In this document: piece after piece, positions 28,521 through 38,018 of the stretch | Layout of the letters: each line of letters starts with the position of its first letter | Position numbering within the stretch: position 1 is the first letter of the stretch | From: Pseudomonas resinovorans NBRC 106553 | GTDB taxonomy: Bacteria > Pseudomonadota > Gammaproteobacteria > Pseudomonadales > Pseudomonadaceae | Reading direction: 5' to 3' | NCBI RefSeq assembly: GCF_000412695.1 | Contig: NC_021506.1 | Span: 124,001-188,000, forward strand | DNA length: 64,000 nt | Translations under genes and position numbers: made by a program | Notes under the pieces: generated by a model | What the model was told of the DNA's origin: nothing | What the model saw: only the letters and a program-made list of their open reading frames with translations | The model's database searches: none

Positions 28521-29207
28521 TCAAGCAACGGCTTCTTCAGGAAGCGAATCGAGAGGGTCGGCATTGCCATCAGGCTCAATGTGACCCGCCGCCTCGCGCT
28601 CCTCCTTGTCAGCGTTCACTTTGGCTTCAGCCTTCTCGATATCTTCCTGAAGCTCTGCGACCTTGCTCGCGTATGCCTTTGCACGCGCGCTCTGACCGAG
28701 GCCAACGAGCGAGCGGATCAGCCGGGCCATTTGGTTGCTCTTGTTTGCACGAAACTCCTCAGCTTCCGAGCTATCGATCTTCTCATGCAGCCAAGCTGTA
28801 TCAACCTGGATAATCAGATGGTCAAATGCCTGAAGCAGGCTGCTCATCCTCTTGATTTCCGGGCTGGTGATTTCGAATTCGCGAGTCAGTGGTGAGCTGT
28901 ACCCTGCAAGCTCTTTGATTCCCAGGCTCTTCAAAAGCGTGTCCATCCGCTCAGACTCGTCACGCACGGCTACTTCCATGCGCTCGATTTTCTTCGAGAC
29001 CGCATCAACCACCGCTTTGTGATCAAAGGTCTTGAGGTTTTTGGCCAGCTTGCGGGACGTAACGTCGATGATAAAAAGAGCCGTCATGAGGCTATCGAAA
29101 CGGTTGCCGGCGAAGAACTTCGCCTGCTCAGTGTTCAGTACCATCTTTCCTTTGAGGGATGGTTTGGAGTATTGGTATTTCTTCGGTTGTGGTTGAGTGG
29201 TCGCCAT
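28521..29207 (-). CDS. DUF1845 / PFL_4669-type conjugative element protein
   Basis: 228 residues, mostly helical and charged, with a basic N-terminus and an acidic tail. The central LNTEQAKFFAGNRFD...FIIDVTSRKL region and overall layout match the PFL_4669/DUF1845 family found in integrating elements and IncA/C-like plasmids; some members are linked to regulation there. Assignment is from memory of the family and is moderately confident. A terminator follows. Confidence 0.65.
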   Translation of the reverse strand: MATTQPQPKKYQYSKPSLKGKMVLNTEQAKFFAGNRFDSLMTALFIIDVTSRKLAKNLKTFDHKAVVDAVSKKIERMEVAVRDESERMDTLLKSLGIKELAGYSSPLTREFEITSPEIKRMSSLLQAFDHLIIQVDTAWLHEKIDSSEAEEFRANKSNQMARLIRSLVGLGQSARAKAYASKVAELQEDIEKAEAKVNADKEEREAAGHIEPDGNADPLDSLPEEAVA

Positions 29208-29616
29208 TAGCGGTTTCTCCGGATGTTGGTGGCCGGACTATTGCACCAGCTTGCGTAGTATCTGGATCGCGATTTCACGCACGATTAGCGTCGGAATTTG
29301 AAGTGATTTTTTCTGGTTGACGACAGACTGAAATGGCGGCGAGAATTACAGCACTCATCGGCCAAGGTCGATTAAGAATTCGCCTCCTGGAGGCCATTGA
29401 CCCTAAGTGACAGCATGCTGCTGCCACTGGTACCCATGACGTGTATGCGTCTGGGAGCAAGCCAAGCTGAGCTTATCAGCTTAAAAACCAAGCCTGCGTT
29501 CGCGTAGCGCCGATCAAAAAAGGAAGCCATTGGCTTCCTTTTTTTGTGTCAAAAAAACCCTGACGGGGAACTCCCGTTAGGGCGTTCTCCGTTTTAAAAA
29601 AATGGAGAACTGAAAA
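29208..29616. other. Intergenic region between divergent genes
   Basis: About 410 bases with no convincing gene. It holds a terminator-like hairpin (AAGGAAGCCA / TGGCTTCCTT with flanking A and T runs, about 29518-29545). A very degenerate match to the transfer operator lies at about 29545-29568, and a 7-bp inverted repeat GTTCTCC / GGAGAAC lies just before the next start. Promoters for both flanking genes must lie here. Confidence 0.6.
29518..29545 (+). terminator. Terminator-like hairpin in the 29.5-kb intergenic region
   Basis: Stem AAGGAAGCCA / TGGCTTCCTT preceded by A residues and followed by a T-run; works in either direction. It could end a short untranslated transcript from the left. 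Confidence 0.75.
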
Positions 29617-29925
29617 ATGGCATCTACAACCCTCAAAGTTAAAGTGCTGACCGCGTTTGGCTTCCTCGTTGCTACGTTGGGAGCTGTATACGCACCGCAG
29701 TTTGCAAAGCATGTTTTGCCTTTGACTCTCTGCGTGTTCCTCGCCGTGGTAATCCTGAATGCTGAGCAGATCCTGCGTGGTGTTCTGAGCTACCTACGCG
29801 GTTGTCTGAAGGCTTCGGCTCCTCAAGCGACCAAGACCTTACCTAACGCCCGTTGGTGTAGCAGCGTCGATTATGACAACTACTACATTCCCTCCTACCT
29901 GCGTCGCCAGGGAGAAGAGAAATGA
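29617..29925 (+). CDS. Small membrane protein, unknown
   Basis: 102-residue protein with two hydrophobic segments (about residues 8-28 and 32-55) and a soluble basic tail. GGAGAA precedes the ATG. Its stop overlaps the next ATG by 4 bp, so the two are co-expressed. Function not recognised. Confidence 0.7.
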   Translation: MASTTLKVKVLTAFGFLVATLGAVYAPQFAKHVLPLTLCVFLAVVILNAEQILRGVLSYLRGCLKASAPQATKTLPNARWCSSVDYDNYYIPSYLRRQGEEK

Positions 29926-30545
29926 TCCGTATTGACTTCGATGTTCCAAGCTATCTCCGACTGCCGCAAGGCCTGTGCATTGTTTCAGAGCGCCTGGCTC
30001 ATAAACTTCCCGGGCCAGAAAGCAATGAAACGCTGCACCAAGCGCTTGAACCGGTGGTGATCAACACACTGTACCGGCCGCAAGGCCGCAACCAGGTTGC
30101 ATCGATCGAGAACCAAGAGCAGGGCGAGATCAAAGGGGAGTTCATCCCTCGCGAATCCCAGCCCGCGCATCAAGAAACAGCTCAAGAGATCCAAGTCGCC
30201 CAAGGCGATGAAGATCAAGATGAGCGCGCACCAGAACTCAATTTCCAAGGCGTTGCTGGCAGGTCTGTTACCGGCGAATACCGCGGTTCAGGTTTCGCCC
30301 ATTATCGGTTTCTCAAGAAGAACGGAAAGTCGTTCTTCTTGCGTATCGGTGAACACCTGGTGTGGGGAATCGAGCTCAACGCTCAGCTACGTCAATCTGG
30401 AGCGCAACAAGGTGACAATATCTCCCTGACATTCCTCGGCAAAACCGCCGTGAGTGTGCTCAAAGAGGTCCTTGTCGACGGTAAGAAAGAACAGGAGTGG
30501 GTTGATACCTACCGCAACTCCTGGGAAATCAAAATCGTGAAATAG
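29922..30545 (+). CDS. Hypothetical protein with charged linker
   Basis: 207 residues: an N-terminal domain (about 1-60), a Glu/Gln-rich linker (about 65-110), and a beta-rich C-terminal domain (about 115-205) containing SFFLRIGEHLVWGIEL. No membrane segment. Translationally coupled to the preceding small membrane protein. Family not recognised. Confidence 0.7.
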   Translation: MIRIDFDVPSYLRLPQGLCIVSERLAHKLPGPESNETLHQALEPVVINTLYRPQGRNQVASIENQEQGEIKGEFIPRESQPAHQETAQEIQVAQGDEDQDERAPELNFQGVAGRSVTGEYRGSGFAHYRFLKKNGKSFFLRIGEHLVWGIELNAQLRQSGAQQGDNISLTFLGKTAVSVLKEVLVDGKKEQEWVDTYRNSWEIKIVK

Positions 30546-30551
30546 CCAGCA

Positions 30552-30571
30552 ATGCGCCCTTCGGGGCGCAT
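30552..30571 (+). terminator. Hairpin between 29.9-kb and primase genes
   Basis: ATGCGCCC / GGGCGCAT around TTCG, without a T tract. A stable UUCG-type hairpin; either a weak terminator or an mRNA processing/stability element. Confidence 0.5.
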
Positions 30572-30592
30572 CTCAACCAAACGGAGGTACCC

Positions 30593-31708
30593 ATGTCCAA
30601 AGACTCAGAAGGCAATTACGCCCCAGAGAAGCAAGATGTGCTGGTAGCCGCTGATGGCCGCTGGCATGACATTTACGCAAGCCTCGCATCTTCATTGGTG
30701 CCGGCACACAAGAAAGCAGGACGTGGGGTTCCATGTCCGGTGCATGGTGGGGAAGACGGTTTTAAGATTTTCCGCAAGACGGCTGGATCGTCGAGCGGTG
30801 GTATCTGCCGTACCTGCGGAGTCAAGGCTGATGGCATAGCCTTGCTGATGTGGGTCAACCGTTGGAGCTTTCATCATGCTTTACAGGAGGTTGGAGCATT
30901 GCTCCGGGTCAAAGACCCGTATGGACGCACCGCTGACGGATTTATCCCAAGCGTTGTAATCCGTAAGGAGCGAGCCCCAGCAAAACCAGAGGCTTCAGAC
31001 GATTGGCTGCGTGAAGCTATGCGCAACCTGTGGAAGGGAACCGTTCCTCTCACAGACCCATCAGCGGAACCAGCAAGGCTCTATCTTCGCTCCCGAGGCA
31101 TTCTTGCTTGGGATCGACCAGAGCTGAGCCGCTACGTTCGCTTTCACCCGGAATTGACCTACAAGGACAAAGCCGGCAAGCGTTCTAAGCATCCAGGGAT
31201 AGTGTGTACGCTCATCGATCCTGAAGGCCAGGCTGTGACCATCAACCGTCACTACCTGACAATGAAAGGTGAGAAAGCCGATCTCGCTGAGCCAAAAAAA
31301 ATGTTCCCAATCCCCAGCTACCGCAAGCTTCCCGGCTGCGCGGTTCCAACATCGCATCCAGGAGAAGTCTTGGATGTATGTGAAGGATTGGAAACAGCCC
31401 TGTCAGTGGAAACAGCTATGGGTATACCAGTATGGCCCTTGGTGAATTCCTACCTGTTGGAGAGCTTCGTACCACCAGCCTGCACTAAAGCAGTCCGAAT
31501 CTGGGCTGATAAGGACCGCAAAGAAGGTGGCCAAAAAGCGGCATTCGCCTTAAAAAAACGTCTGTGGGAAATGGGGATCAAGGCGCAAATAATGCTGCCG
31601 GACATGCCCATCCCTGACGGCTCCAAAGGTGTCGATTGGAATGACGTTCTTCGTGAACGTGGTTCTCTCGGCTTCCTCGGCCACGAGGTCTATCGCGCAC
31701 AGCGATAG
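30593..31708 (+). CDS. Plasmid primase-like protein (zinc ribbon plus Toprim)
   Basis: 371 residues. N-terminal zinc-binding region with CPVHGGEDG (near 47) and CRTC (near 71), followed by GIALLMWVNRWSF as in plasmid and phage primases. The C-terminal Toprim domain has VCEGLETALS (near 261) and WADKD (near 304), the Glu and Asp-x-Asp metal sites. It would synthesise primers for complementary-strand synthesis in the recipient. A good ribosome site (GGAGG) precedes it. Confidence 0.83.
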   Translation: MSKDSEGNYAPEKQDVLVAADGRWHDIYASLASSLVPAHKKAGRGVPCPVHGGEDGFKIFRKTAGSSSGGICRTCGVKADGIALLMWVNRWSFHHALQEVGALLRVKDPYGRTADGFIPSVVIRKERAPAKPEASDDWLREAMRNLWKGTVPLTDPSAEPARLYLRSRGILAWDRPELSRYVRFHPELTYKDKAGKRSKHPGIVCTLIDPEGQAVTINRHYLTMKGEKADLAEPKKMFPIPSYRKLPGCAVPTSHPGEVLDVCEGLETALSVETAMGIPVWPLVNSYLLESFVPPACTKAVRIWADKDRKEGGQKAAFALKKRLWEMGIKAQIMLPDMPIPDGSKGVDWNDVLRERGSLGFLGHEVYRAQR

Positions 31709-31740
31709 GCCTCTGGCCTTCTCAACTTCCCCCTCTTTTT

Positions 31741-31765
31741 CCGACCGTAAAAGCGCCTGAAAACG
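31741..31765 (+). promoter_or_regulatory. Conserved transfer-gene operator, copy F (traF-traH-traG)
   Basis: CCGACCGTAAAAGCG followed by CCTGAAAACG, preceded by CTCTTTTT. Gap to traF ATG 31827 is 61 bp. It precedes the third transfer operon. Confidence 0.6.
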
Positions 31766-31826
31766 CGCCCCCTCCTGTTGGCCAACGCTCACAATTCGAG
31801 CATCCTCATCTTGGCCAGACGGACTC

Positions 31827-32852
31827 ATGACGCCCCTAAATTTTCCCATCTTGTTGCTTGCTGCCGCTATAAGCAGCACATCCCTTGCGGGAGAGACCAA
31901 GCCCACCGAGTCGAAAACGCCACAGGTTGGTGGTTCTTCGTTCTACCAGGACAAAGAGCGCGGTTGGTTCTGGTACGAAGATCCGCCTCCTGAACAGGAA
32001 CCCGAAAAACTCGAGCCCGCGCCGGTTCCAGCGGCCCCACCTCAAGCCGAAAGGGAAGCCTCCGAACCAGCCGCGCCCGAGCTGCCCCCGACCGGCAGCG
32101 TGGCGTGGATTCGGGAGATGCTTCCGAAACTGCGTGACGCAGCAATGGATAACCCTACCAAAGAGAACGTGAGTGCATATTTTTGGGCCAACCGAATCAT
32201 GATGGACAAGGCCGAGCGATTCTCACGCCGCTCAGCTGACGTAATCCGAAATGATCCACTGCTCGATGAGGACATGCGTTATCCGGCTTCCAACGCCGCC
32301 TCAGATGCTTTGGCAACTGCGGCCGGCAAGCAGAAAGAAACCCTGTTGAAGCTCATCGCTGGCAGCTCTGCGCTGATGTTCTTCTACAACGGTAACGACT
32401 GCATTCTGTGCGAACAGGCCCAGGCAGCGGTCTCTGCTCTCGAGTTTAGGTACGGGTTTACTGTCATGCCCGTCTCGATGGATGGGGCCCCCCTTCCTGG
32501 CGGCAAATACCCAAACACACAGTACGACACTGGGCTCGCAGAGCAGCTGGGCATCATCACCTCGCCTGCGCTGGCCCTAGTCATCCCTCCGAATGACGTG
32601 AAGATCGTCAGCTTCAGCACCGTCTCAATGGAGACGGCAACCACTCGGATTTTAATGGCAGCGAATGAAGCAGGGCTGATTTCCGATCAGGAATACAACG
32701 CTACATCCCGCCTTAACACCATGGGTTTGATCGACGCCACGAAACTGGCTGACGCACCGCCCGACGCAACAAAAAACCCTAACGAATTCGTGAATCGGAT
32801 GCGCGATGAAGCTCGTCGCGCCTTTCAAAAAGACAACGGAGGTGCCCAGTGA
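31827..32852 (+). CDS. traF: Conjugative transfer protein TraF
   Basis: 341 residues: signal peptide (SLAGE near residue 22), Pro/Glu-rich spacer, and a C-terminal thioredoxin-like domain with CILC near residue 192. F TraF proteins share this fold, and some keep a CxxC. Periplasmic, needed for pilus assembly. Overlaps traH by 4 bp. Confidence 0.9.
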   Translation: MTPLNFPILLLAAAISSTSLAGETKPTESKTPQVGGSSFYQDKERGWFWYEDPPPEQEPEKLEPAPVPAAPPQAEREASEPAAPELPPTGSVAWIREMLPKLRDAAMDNPTKENVSAYFWANRIMMDKAERFSRRSADVIRNDPLLDEDMRYPASNAASDALATAAGKQKETLLKLIAGSSALMFFYNGNDCILCEQAQAAVSALEFRYGFTVMPVSMDGAPLPGGKYPNTQYDTGLAEQLGIITSPALALVIPPNDVKIVSFSTVSMETATTRILMAANEAGLISDQEYNATSRLNTMGLIDATKLADAPPDATKNPNEFVNRMRDEARRAFQKDNGGAQ

Positions 32853-34249
32853 AAATCAAACCGATCGCCCTTGCTGTAGCGCTGATGGTGCCCTTCGGGG
32901 CTCACGCGAACATTCAACAGCAGGTCAATGAAATGTTCAGCGGCATGATCAACGTCACCAGTCCAGGGGCATATAAAACAGCCACACGCGGCGTTATTAC
33001 CGGCGGGTCCGTTGTCCTTCGGAATCGGATATCCACTGCCAACCTCATCAGCATTACCCCGCCAAGCGCAAAGGGTGGATGCGGGGGGATCAACCTTTAC
33101 AGCGGCTCGTTCTCCTTTATCAACGGCGAAGAGTTTGTAGCGCTCATGAGGAATGTGGCGTCGAACGCGGCTGGCATTGTTTCGGGCTTTGCCTTTGAGT
33201 TGGCCCTCGATGCGATGGACGCTCAGACAGGTGGTGTGATCCGCAACCTGGCCAACAAGATCCAGGCGCTCAATCAAATGTTTTCCAACAGCTGCCAGCT
33301 GGCGAGTGGGTTGGTTACGAATGCCAAAAAGGCATACGAAGAAAGCACCGACTTCAAATCCGCGATGACGGCCTTCGGGTCGAACGTCTCATCTGACTTC
33401 TTTACCGCGAAATCCACCAAAGAAGACTCACCAGCCAACCGGATTGCTGCCTCTGGTAAGGCCGTTCAATGTGAGAACACAGGGAACGTTCTGTGGTGCG
33501 CCATGATGAAGTCTGGCCTCCAGTCGCAGATCCTATTCGGCAGCGACGAAAACGCGGAATTCATCATGTCGATGGTCGGCAGCTACAACGTGTCGCTCAC
33601 CAACGACGCCAGCGGGGGGAAAAACTTCGCTGCGCATCCCATGCCGAAGCTGATCACCGGCGAAGGTCTGAAGATTCTGGTTGAGGGCTCAACCAATCTC
33701 GATGTCAAGGTCTACCAGTGCGACCAGGATGACCCTGACTGCTCAGAACCGAACATCCGCACTCTCACCAGCTTCAAGGGCCTCGAAACCCGAATCCTTG
33801 AGGATCTTCAAAACAATGGAATCCTTGAGCGTTTTGCCAACGGCACTGCAACCGCTGCTGACGGAAACCGGATTGCATACCTCGCATCAAGCCGCGTAGG
33901 GGTGAATCTGATGAAGATCACCCAGAAGGCAGGGGCGCAATCCGGTTATGACTACCTGAATCAGTTCGCCAAGAAAATTGCTGCTGATGCATCGATGAGC
34001 CTGATCTACCAGCTGCTTGGGCACACAGAGAAGGGCCTGACCAGCCTAAACATGGCGGACGCAGGGAAGGTGATCGAGGATCTGCGGGCTACAAAGGGTG
34101 AGCTCATGGACGAATACCGCTCGTACATCGAGGACGCAATGCAGGGCAAAGATGCCGATGGCCAAGCAGAAAAAATGCTCCAGATGGCCCCTGTGTTTGA
34201 TAGCGGAACTCTGCCACAGGGAACCATCAACGATAACGCAGGCGCGTAA
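32849..34249 (+). CDS. traH: Conjugative pilus assembly protein TraH
   Basis: 466 residues with a signal peptide (GAHANI near residue 21) and the conserved early region GVITGGSVVLRNRI and CGGINLYSGSFSFINGEEF, diagnostic of TraH. A coiled-coil-like C-terminal region follows. Periplasmic/outer-membrane assembly factor working with TraF and TraW. Starts within the end of traF. Confidence 0.93.
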   Translation: MKIKPIALAVALMVPFGAHANIQQQVNEMFSGMINVTSPGAYKTATRGVITGGSVVLRNRISTANLISITPPSAKGGCGGINLYSGSFSFINGEEFVALMRNVASNAAGIVSGFAFELALDAMDAQTGGVIRNLANKIQALNQMFSNSCQLASGLVTNAKKAYEESTDFKSAMTAFGSNVSSDFFTAKSTKEDSPANRIAASGKAVQCENTGNVLWCAMMKSGLQSQILFGSDENAEFIMSMVGSYNVSLTNDASGGKNFAAHPMPKLITGEGLKILVEGSTNLDVKVYQCDQDDPDCSEPNIRTLTSFKGLETRILEDLQNNGILERFANGTATAADGNRIAYLASSRVGVNLMKITQKAGAQSGYDYLNQFAKKIAADASMSLIYQLLGHTEKGLTSLNMADAGKVIEDLRATKGELMDEYRSYIEDAMQGKDADGQAEKMLQMAPVFDSGTLPQGTINDNAGA

Positions 34250-34260
34250 CGGAGATATCT

Positions 34261-37200
34261 ATGGACTTCACTATCTACACCACAGGCAGCGCCGAGTTCC
34301 TTGAGATCATGCTCAATGCCTGCGCAATGATCACAGGCAGCGGTGACGCAGAAGATCTTGCCCGTATTGGCGCGCTGATAGGTCTTTTTCTGTTGGCTTT
34401 CCAAGCAGTTTTTAATAACCAGGCCATTACCTTCGGAAAGGCGGGCCTTGTGCTCGTCCTTTACATGATGTTCTACGGGCCTACAGCCACCACTGTTATC
34501 GAGGATACGGTGTCGTCGCAGGTGCGGGTGGTGGACAACGTGCCTCTTGGCCCTGCCTTTGTCGGCTCAGTCATCTCAACGGTGGCCTACGGCATCACCA
34601 AAACCACGGAGCAAGCGTTCTCTACTCCGAGCATGACCGACTATGGGCTGTTCTCGAGTCTGAGTACGTTGTCGAAGGTGCGCGATGCTCTTCGGAACCC
34701 GATGGCACTGGACGGTTTTCAAAACTACCGAAAGTCTGATGGGTGGGATCTGCCCCGATCGGTAAACGAGTACATGACATTCTGTTCGCTAAACCCTGTC
34801 GCGCTGAGAACGGATAAGACCCTGACTGACTTGTACCGTTCTCCCGGCTGGGCTCAGGTGCTCTCAAATCAGACATCATCGATGTTCATCTATGTCTACG
34901 ACGGTACCGCCGGCACCATGAAGAGCTGTGCAGAGGCCAGGTCGTTTCTCAACGCGCATTTGCAAAACGTCTACACAGACGTGCTGGAGGACATTCTTCA
35001 GAAAGGATTCAGCGAAGAAGTCAAAACCAATCGAATGACCACCGGTATACAGGTTCAAGCTGCTACAGACCAGGCAATTCAAAGTCTGGCACTCAGTAGC
35101 AAGTCGGCTCAGGACTACGTTTTGACTTCGCTAATAGCCCCGATTTTTAACGACTCTCGTGTCGACGCCATGAACCATTGGCAAGAACAAAGGGCTGCAA
35201 TGGCTCTCCGTGAATCGCTCAACCAGCAAGAAATTCAATGGGCGGGGAAGGGCGACAGCTTCAAGCATTACATGAGGCCGATGATCGCCTTCTTCGAGGG
35301 CATGCTCTATGCGATGACGCCGTTCTTGGCCTTTGCTCTACTCCTGGGTGGGCCTGGCCTTTCTATCCTCGGCAAGTATCTCGTGTTGCCGTTGGCCGTT
35401 GGGTTGTGGATGCCGCTGTTAAGTATCGTCAATGCTTTTACCCTCTGGTATGCCGGTTCCCAGATGGAGGCCGTATTCAATGGATACGATCCGACTGGAT
35501 CTGGTTTTGCAATGCTTCAACTCATGGACATTGATAAGGCGATCGGCAAGGCTCTCGGTATCGGCGGCTTGCTCGCCGCTTCTGTGCCGCCTTTGGCTCT
35601 TTTCATCGTTTCTGGCTCAGCCATGGTTGCGAATAGCATCATGAGCCAAATGACAGCTGGCGAAAAATTCAAGTCCGAAGACGTGAATCCTCGATCTCAG
35701 GAGAGCGCACCTGTTCTAAGTACCAATGCTTCGTTCACTTCTGACCAGGTAGGGGCCGGCGTTGCTAAAACAGGTAGCCCGCAACTGGCAGAAACCATCA
35801 GCAGCGAACAAGCAGCAAGCGCTGTTGTGCAGAGCGCGAGCATGGCATCTCAAACGGCAACCTCTCAGTACCAAGAAAGCCTCAAGGCAGCTGGTCAACA
35901 ACTCAACTCATCGGCCACAGGGCGGCAAGCACTTGCGCAGATCGGCGAAAACCTTTCGGCAGGTTCGGTCCTCAGTTCGAATGCATCTTACAACGAGGCA
36001 AAAGAGTCCCTGCGGAGCCTCGGCCTATCCGAGTCTTCGCTGAATCAGGCCACGTCCAACGCCGCAATGGGTATTTCTACGCCGCTTGGCGGCATGAAGC
36101 GGTCGGATAACACCTCGGCCGACACCATGACTCAGGAAAGCAAAGCCAAGGCGGAGAAAGCACTTGCCCAACTTACGCAGTCTGTCCAGGCAACCGATTC
36201 GAGCACATTGACCTTCGCGACGGGCGATGCCTTCTCAAGTAGCGCGTTGGCACAGCAGAGCGCATCGAACACAGACGAGATCGGGAAAACCCGTTCGAGC
36301 GCCCTTCAGGCGCAACAGACCTATAGCCAGGCATCTGCGCAACAAGATTCGATCAAGGCCGGTCAATCACTTAACCTTAGAGACGCCGGCGTCAAAGCGC
36401 TCACTCGCGGTCTCGGCCGCAATGAAACCGCGCTGGCGCTCGAGAAAATGGCAGGACAAACAGAGTCAGGTAAAGATCTGTACAAACAAGCCTTCGGTAG
36501 CCAGAGCATCCAGGATATGTCGAAAGACACGAGCGAGCGTCGAGCGATGGCAGCGATTCGTGCGATCAATCAGGACGGACGCCTTGGTGATCTGTTGATG
36601 AGTCAATACAACCCGTTCGATTTTAACGTCAACCAAGGAGATGCAAACTCGAACGCTGGTCTCACAAGCAGTGCCGCCAAGGCCACTGCCGGCACCGACG
36701 CCATCGCTGGCAAGCTTGATGCAAAATGGAATTCAAATGCTGGGGCCTATGCAAACTCAAATGACATGAATGCCAGTGGCTATCAAGCTACGAAGGAGGA
36801 TGGCGCTACGGTTATTGGGCAGCGAAATTCTGAGAACATGCAGCCAGTGATTGATGCTAATTCGCAGAATCAGGATCACGTGGATAACCGTTCCTCCCAA
36901 GCTGCATATGACACCCTGGCAGCAAGGGGGCAAGCTGCAAGCCAAGGTACGAATCTGGGCAACATTGTAGCTAATGGCGCGAATGCGGCCTTTACAGGGA
37001 TCAATACGATTGCTGGAGCCTTCCGCAGCGGCTCCGATAGTGAAAAGCTCGAAAACTATTACGACATCGGTATCAAACAAGGGTTGAAGCCCGAGGAAGC
37101 ACAATACTTTGCCGCCAAGGCTACTGGTGAGTTTGGATCGGCCGAGGGTGATGCCTATCGAGAGCTGAATGGTTACTATCGTAGCCAAGGCATCCGGGAT

Positions 37201-37476
37201 GATAACTACATCGCAGGGGCTATTACTGCGATCGATGATGCTGCCAAGGCCCCTGAAAGCGGTTCCTATCCCACCCTGACGGCGCTGGCGGATTCAAGGG
37301 ATGCCGTGCAGTACCAGGCGTACCAGGGCCCTTCGAATGAGGATGTTCCTCAAGTTCCAACACCGGCTACAGCCCCACAACCAGCCAGATCCGCTCCGCC
37401 ACCTGCACCGTCGCCATCCTCGGCGGGAGCCACAAACCACAAACCTCAGCGACCGACAGGGATCAACGCTGACTAG
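34261..37476 (+). CDS. traG: Mating-pair stabilisation / entry-exclusion target TraG
   Basis: 1071 residues. The N-terminal third has several membrane segments (about 20-75 and 335-470) and the cytoplasmic/periplasmic C-terminal half is Gln/Ser/Ala-rich with repeats of alanine-rich helices. This is the TraG layout, with roles in pilus assembly, mating-pair stabilisation and exclusion specificity. The gene is followed by a strong terminator shared with the convergent operon. Confidence 0.9.
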   Translation: MDFTIYTTGSAEFLEIMLNACAMITGSGDAEDLARIGALIGLFLLAFQAVFNNQAITFGKAGLVLVLYMMFYGPTATTVIEDTVSSQVRVVDNVPLGPAFVGSVISTVAYGITKTTEQAFSTPSMTDYGLFSSLSTLSKVRDALRNPMALDGFQNYRKSDGWDLPRSVNEYMTFCSLNPVALRTDKTLTDLYRSPGWAQVLSNQTSSMFIYVYDGTAGTMKSCAEARSFLNAHLQNVYTDVLEDILQKGFSEEVKTNRMTTGIQVQAATDQAIQSLALSSKSAQDYVLTSLIAPIFNDSRVDAMNHWQEQRAAMALRESLNQQEIQWAGKGDSFKHYMRPMIAFFEGMLYAMTPFLAFALLLGGPGLSILGKYLVLPLAVGLWMPLLSIVNAFTLWYAGSQMEAVFNGYDPTGSGFAMLQLMDIDKAIGKALGIGGLLAASVPPLALFIVSGSAMVANSIMSQMTAGEKFKSEDVNPRSQESAPVLSTNASFTSDQVGAGVAKTGSPQLAETISSEQAASAVVQSASMASQTATSQYQESLKAAGQQLNSSATGRQALAQIGENLSAGSVLSSNASYNEAKESLRSLGLSESSLNQATSNAAMGISTPLGGMKRSDNTSADTMTQESKAKAEKALAQLTQSVQATDSSTLTFATGDAFSSSALAQQSASNTDEIGKTRSSALQAQQTYSQASAQQDSIKAGQSLNLRDAGVKALTRGLGRNETALALEKMAGQTESGKDLYKQAFGSQSIQDMSKDTSERRAMAAIRAINQDGRLGDLLMSQYNPFDFNVNQGDANSNAGLTSSAAKATAGTDAIAGKLDAKWNSNAGAYANSNDMNASGYQATKEDGATVIGQRNSENMQPVIDANSQNQDHVDNRSSQAAYDTLAARGQAASQGTNLGNIVANGANAAFTGINTIAGAFRSGSDSEKLENYYDIGIKQGLKPEEAQYFAAKATGEFGSAEGDAYRELNGYYRSQGIRDDNYIAGAITAIDDAAKAPESGSYPTLTALADSRDAVQYQAYQGPSNEDVPQVPTPATAPQPARSAPPPAPSPSSAGATNHKPQRPTGINAD

Positions 37477-37498
37477 ATGAGGTTAAGCTGAAACGACA

Positions 37499-37522
37499 AG
37501 GCCGGGATTCCCCGGCCTTTTT
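37499..37522. terminator. Terminator between traG and the convergent operon
   Basis: AAGGCCGGG / CCCGGCCTT with a short loop and flanking A and T runs; can serve both directions. Confidence 0.88.
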
Positions 37523-37540
37523 CTTACCCACCTGCATAGT

Positions 37541-37915
37541 TTACCCCTTGAAGATTTCAGTCAGCCGATCCTTCACCGCCTTTGCGATTTGCGCCCGGAA
37601 CAGGAACAACAAAACAGACAGGCCAACGCTTACACCGACCGCCTCTGCACCCAAGCGGGTGAACACAACGATGTTGATCATCAGCAACACGATGATGCCG
37701 TAAAATTCAGCATTCGCCTTTGCACCGGTAAGAACCTGTTCTTCAGTCAGCATCCACTTGGGAGATAGGCAAAACGGGCAAACCGAGGCCTCCGGGTCAC
37801 GGCCACCAACAGGGACGCCGCTGATGTAGAAAGGGGCGCTGGTGATAACCTTCGGTACCATCATTTTCTTGCAGCACTGGCACTCAACTTTGTCGTTTCG
37901 CATGTCGCTCACCAT
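37541..37915 (-). CDS. Small zinc-ribbon membrane protein, unknown
   Basis: 124 residues: two CxxC pairs (CQCC near residue 13 and CPFC near residue 47) suggest a zinc ribbon, and two hydrophobic segments follow (about 70-110). It is the last gene of the minus-strand operon that starts at parM. Function not recognised. Confidence 0.65.
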   Translation of the reverse strand: MVSDMRNDKVECQCCKKMMVPKVITSAPFYISGVPVGGRDPEASVCPFCLSPKWMLTEEQVLTGAKANAEFYGIIVLLMINIVVFTRLGAEAVGVSVGLSVLLFLFRAQIAKAVKDRLTEIFKG

Positions 37916-38018
37916 TCAATTCATCTCACCAATATAATCTCACTACCACGCAGAATCCCAAACGGAAAGCTCCAGCCAGGGGGAACAGGGCCTGCGAATA
38001 GCTTCACGTGGATGGGAT

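Noticed and set aside
29545..29568. Eighth operator copy before the 29.6-kb gene
   Set aside because: Shares T-run, A-run and CCTGA but lacks the TGAAAACG end and has a 48-bp gap; too degenerate to count.
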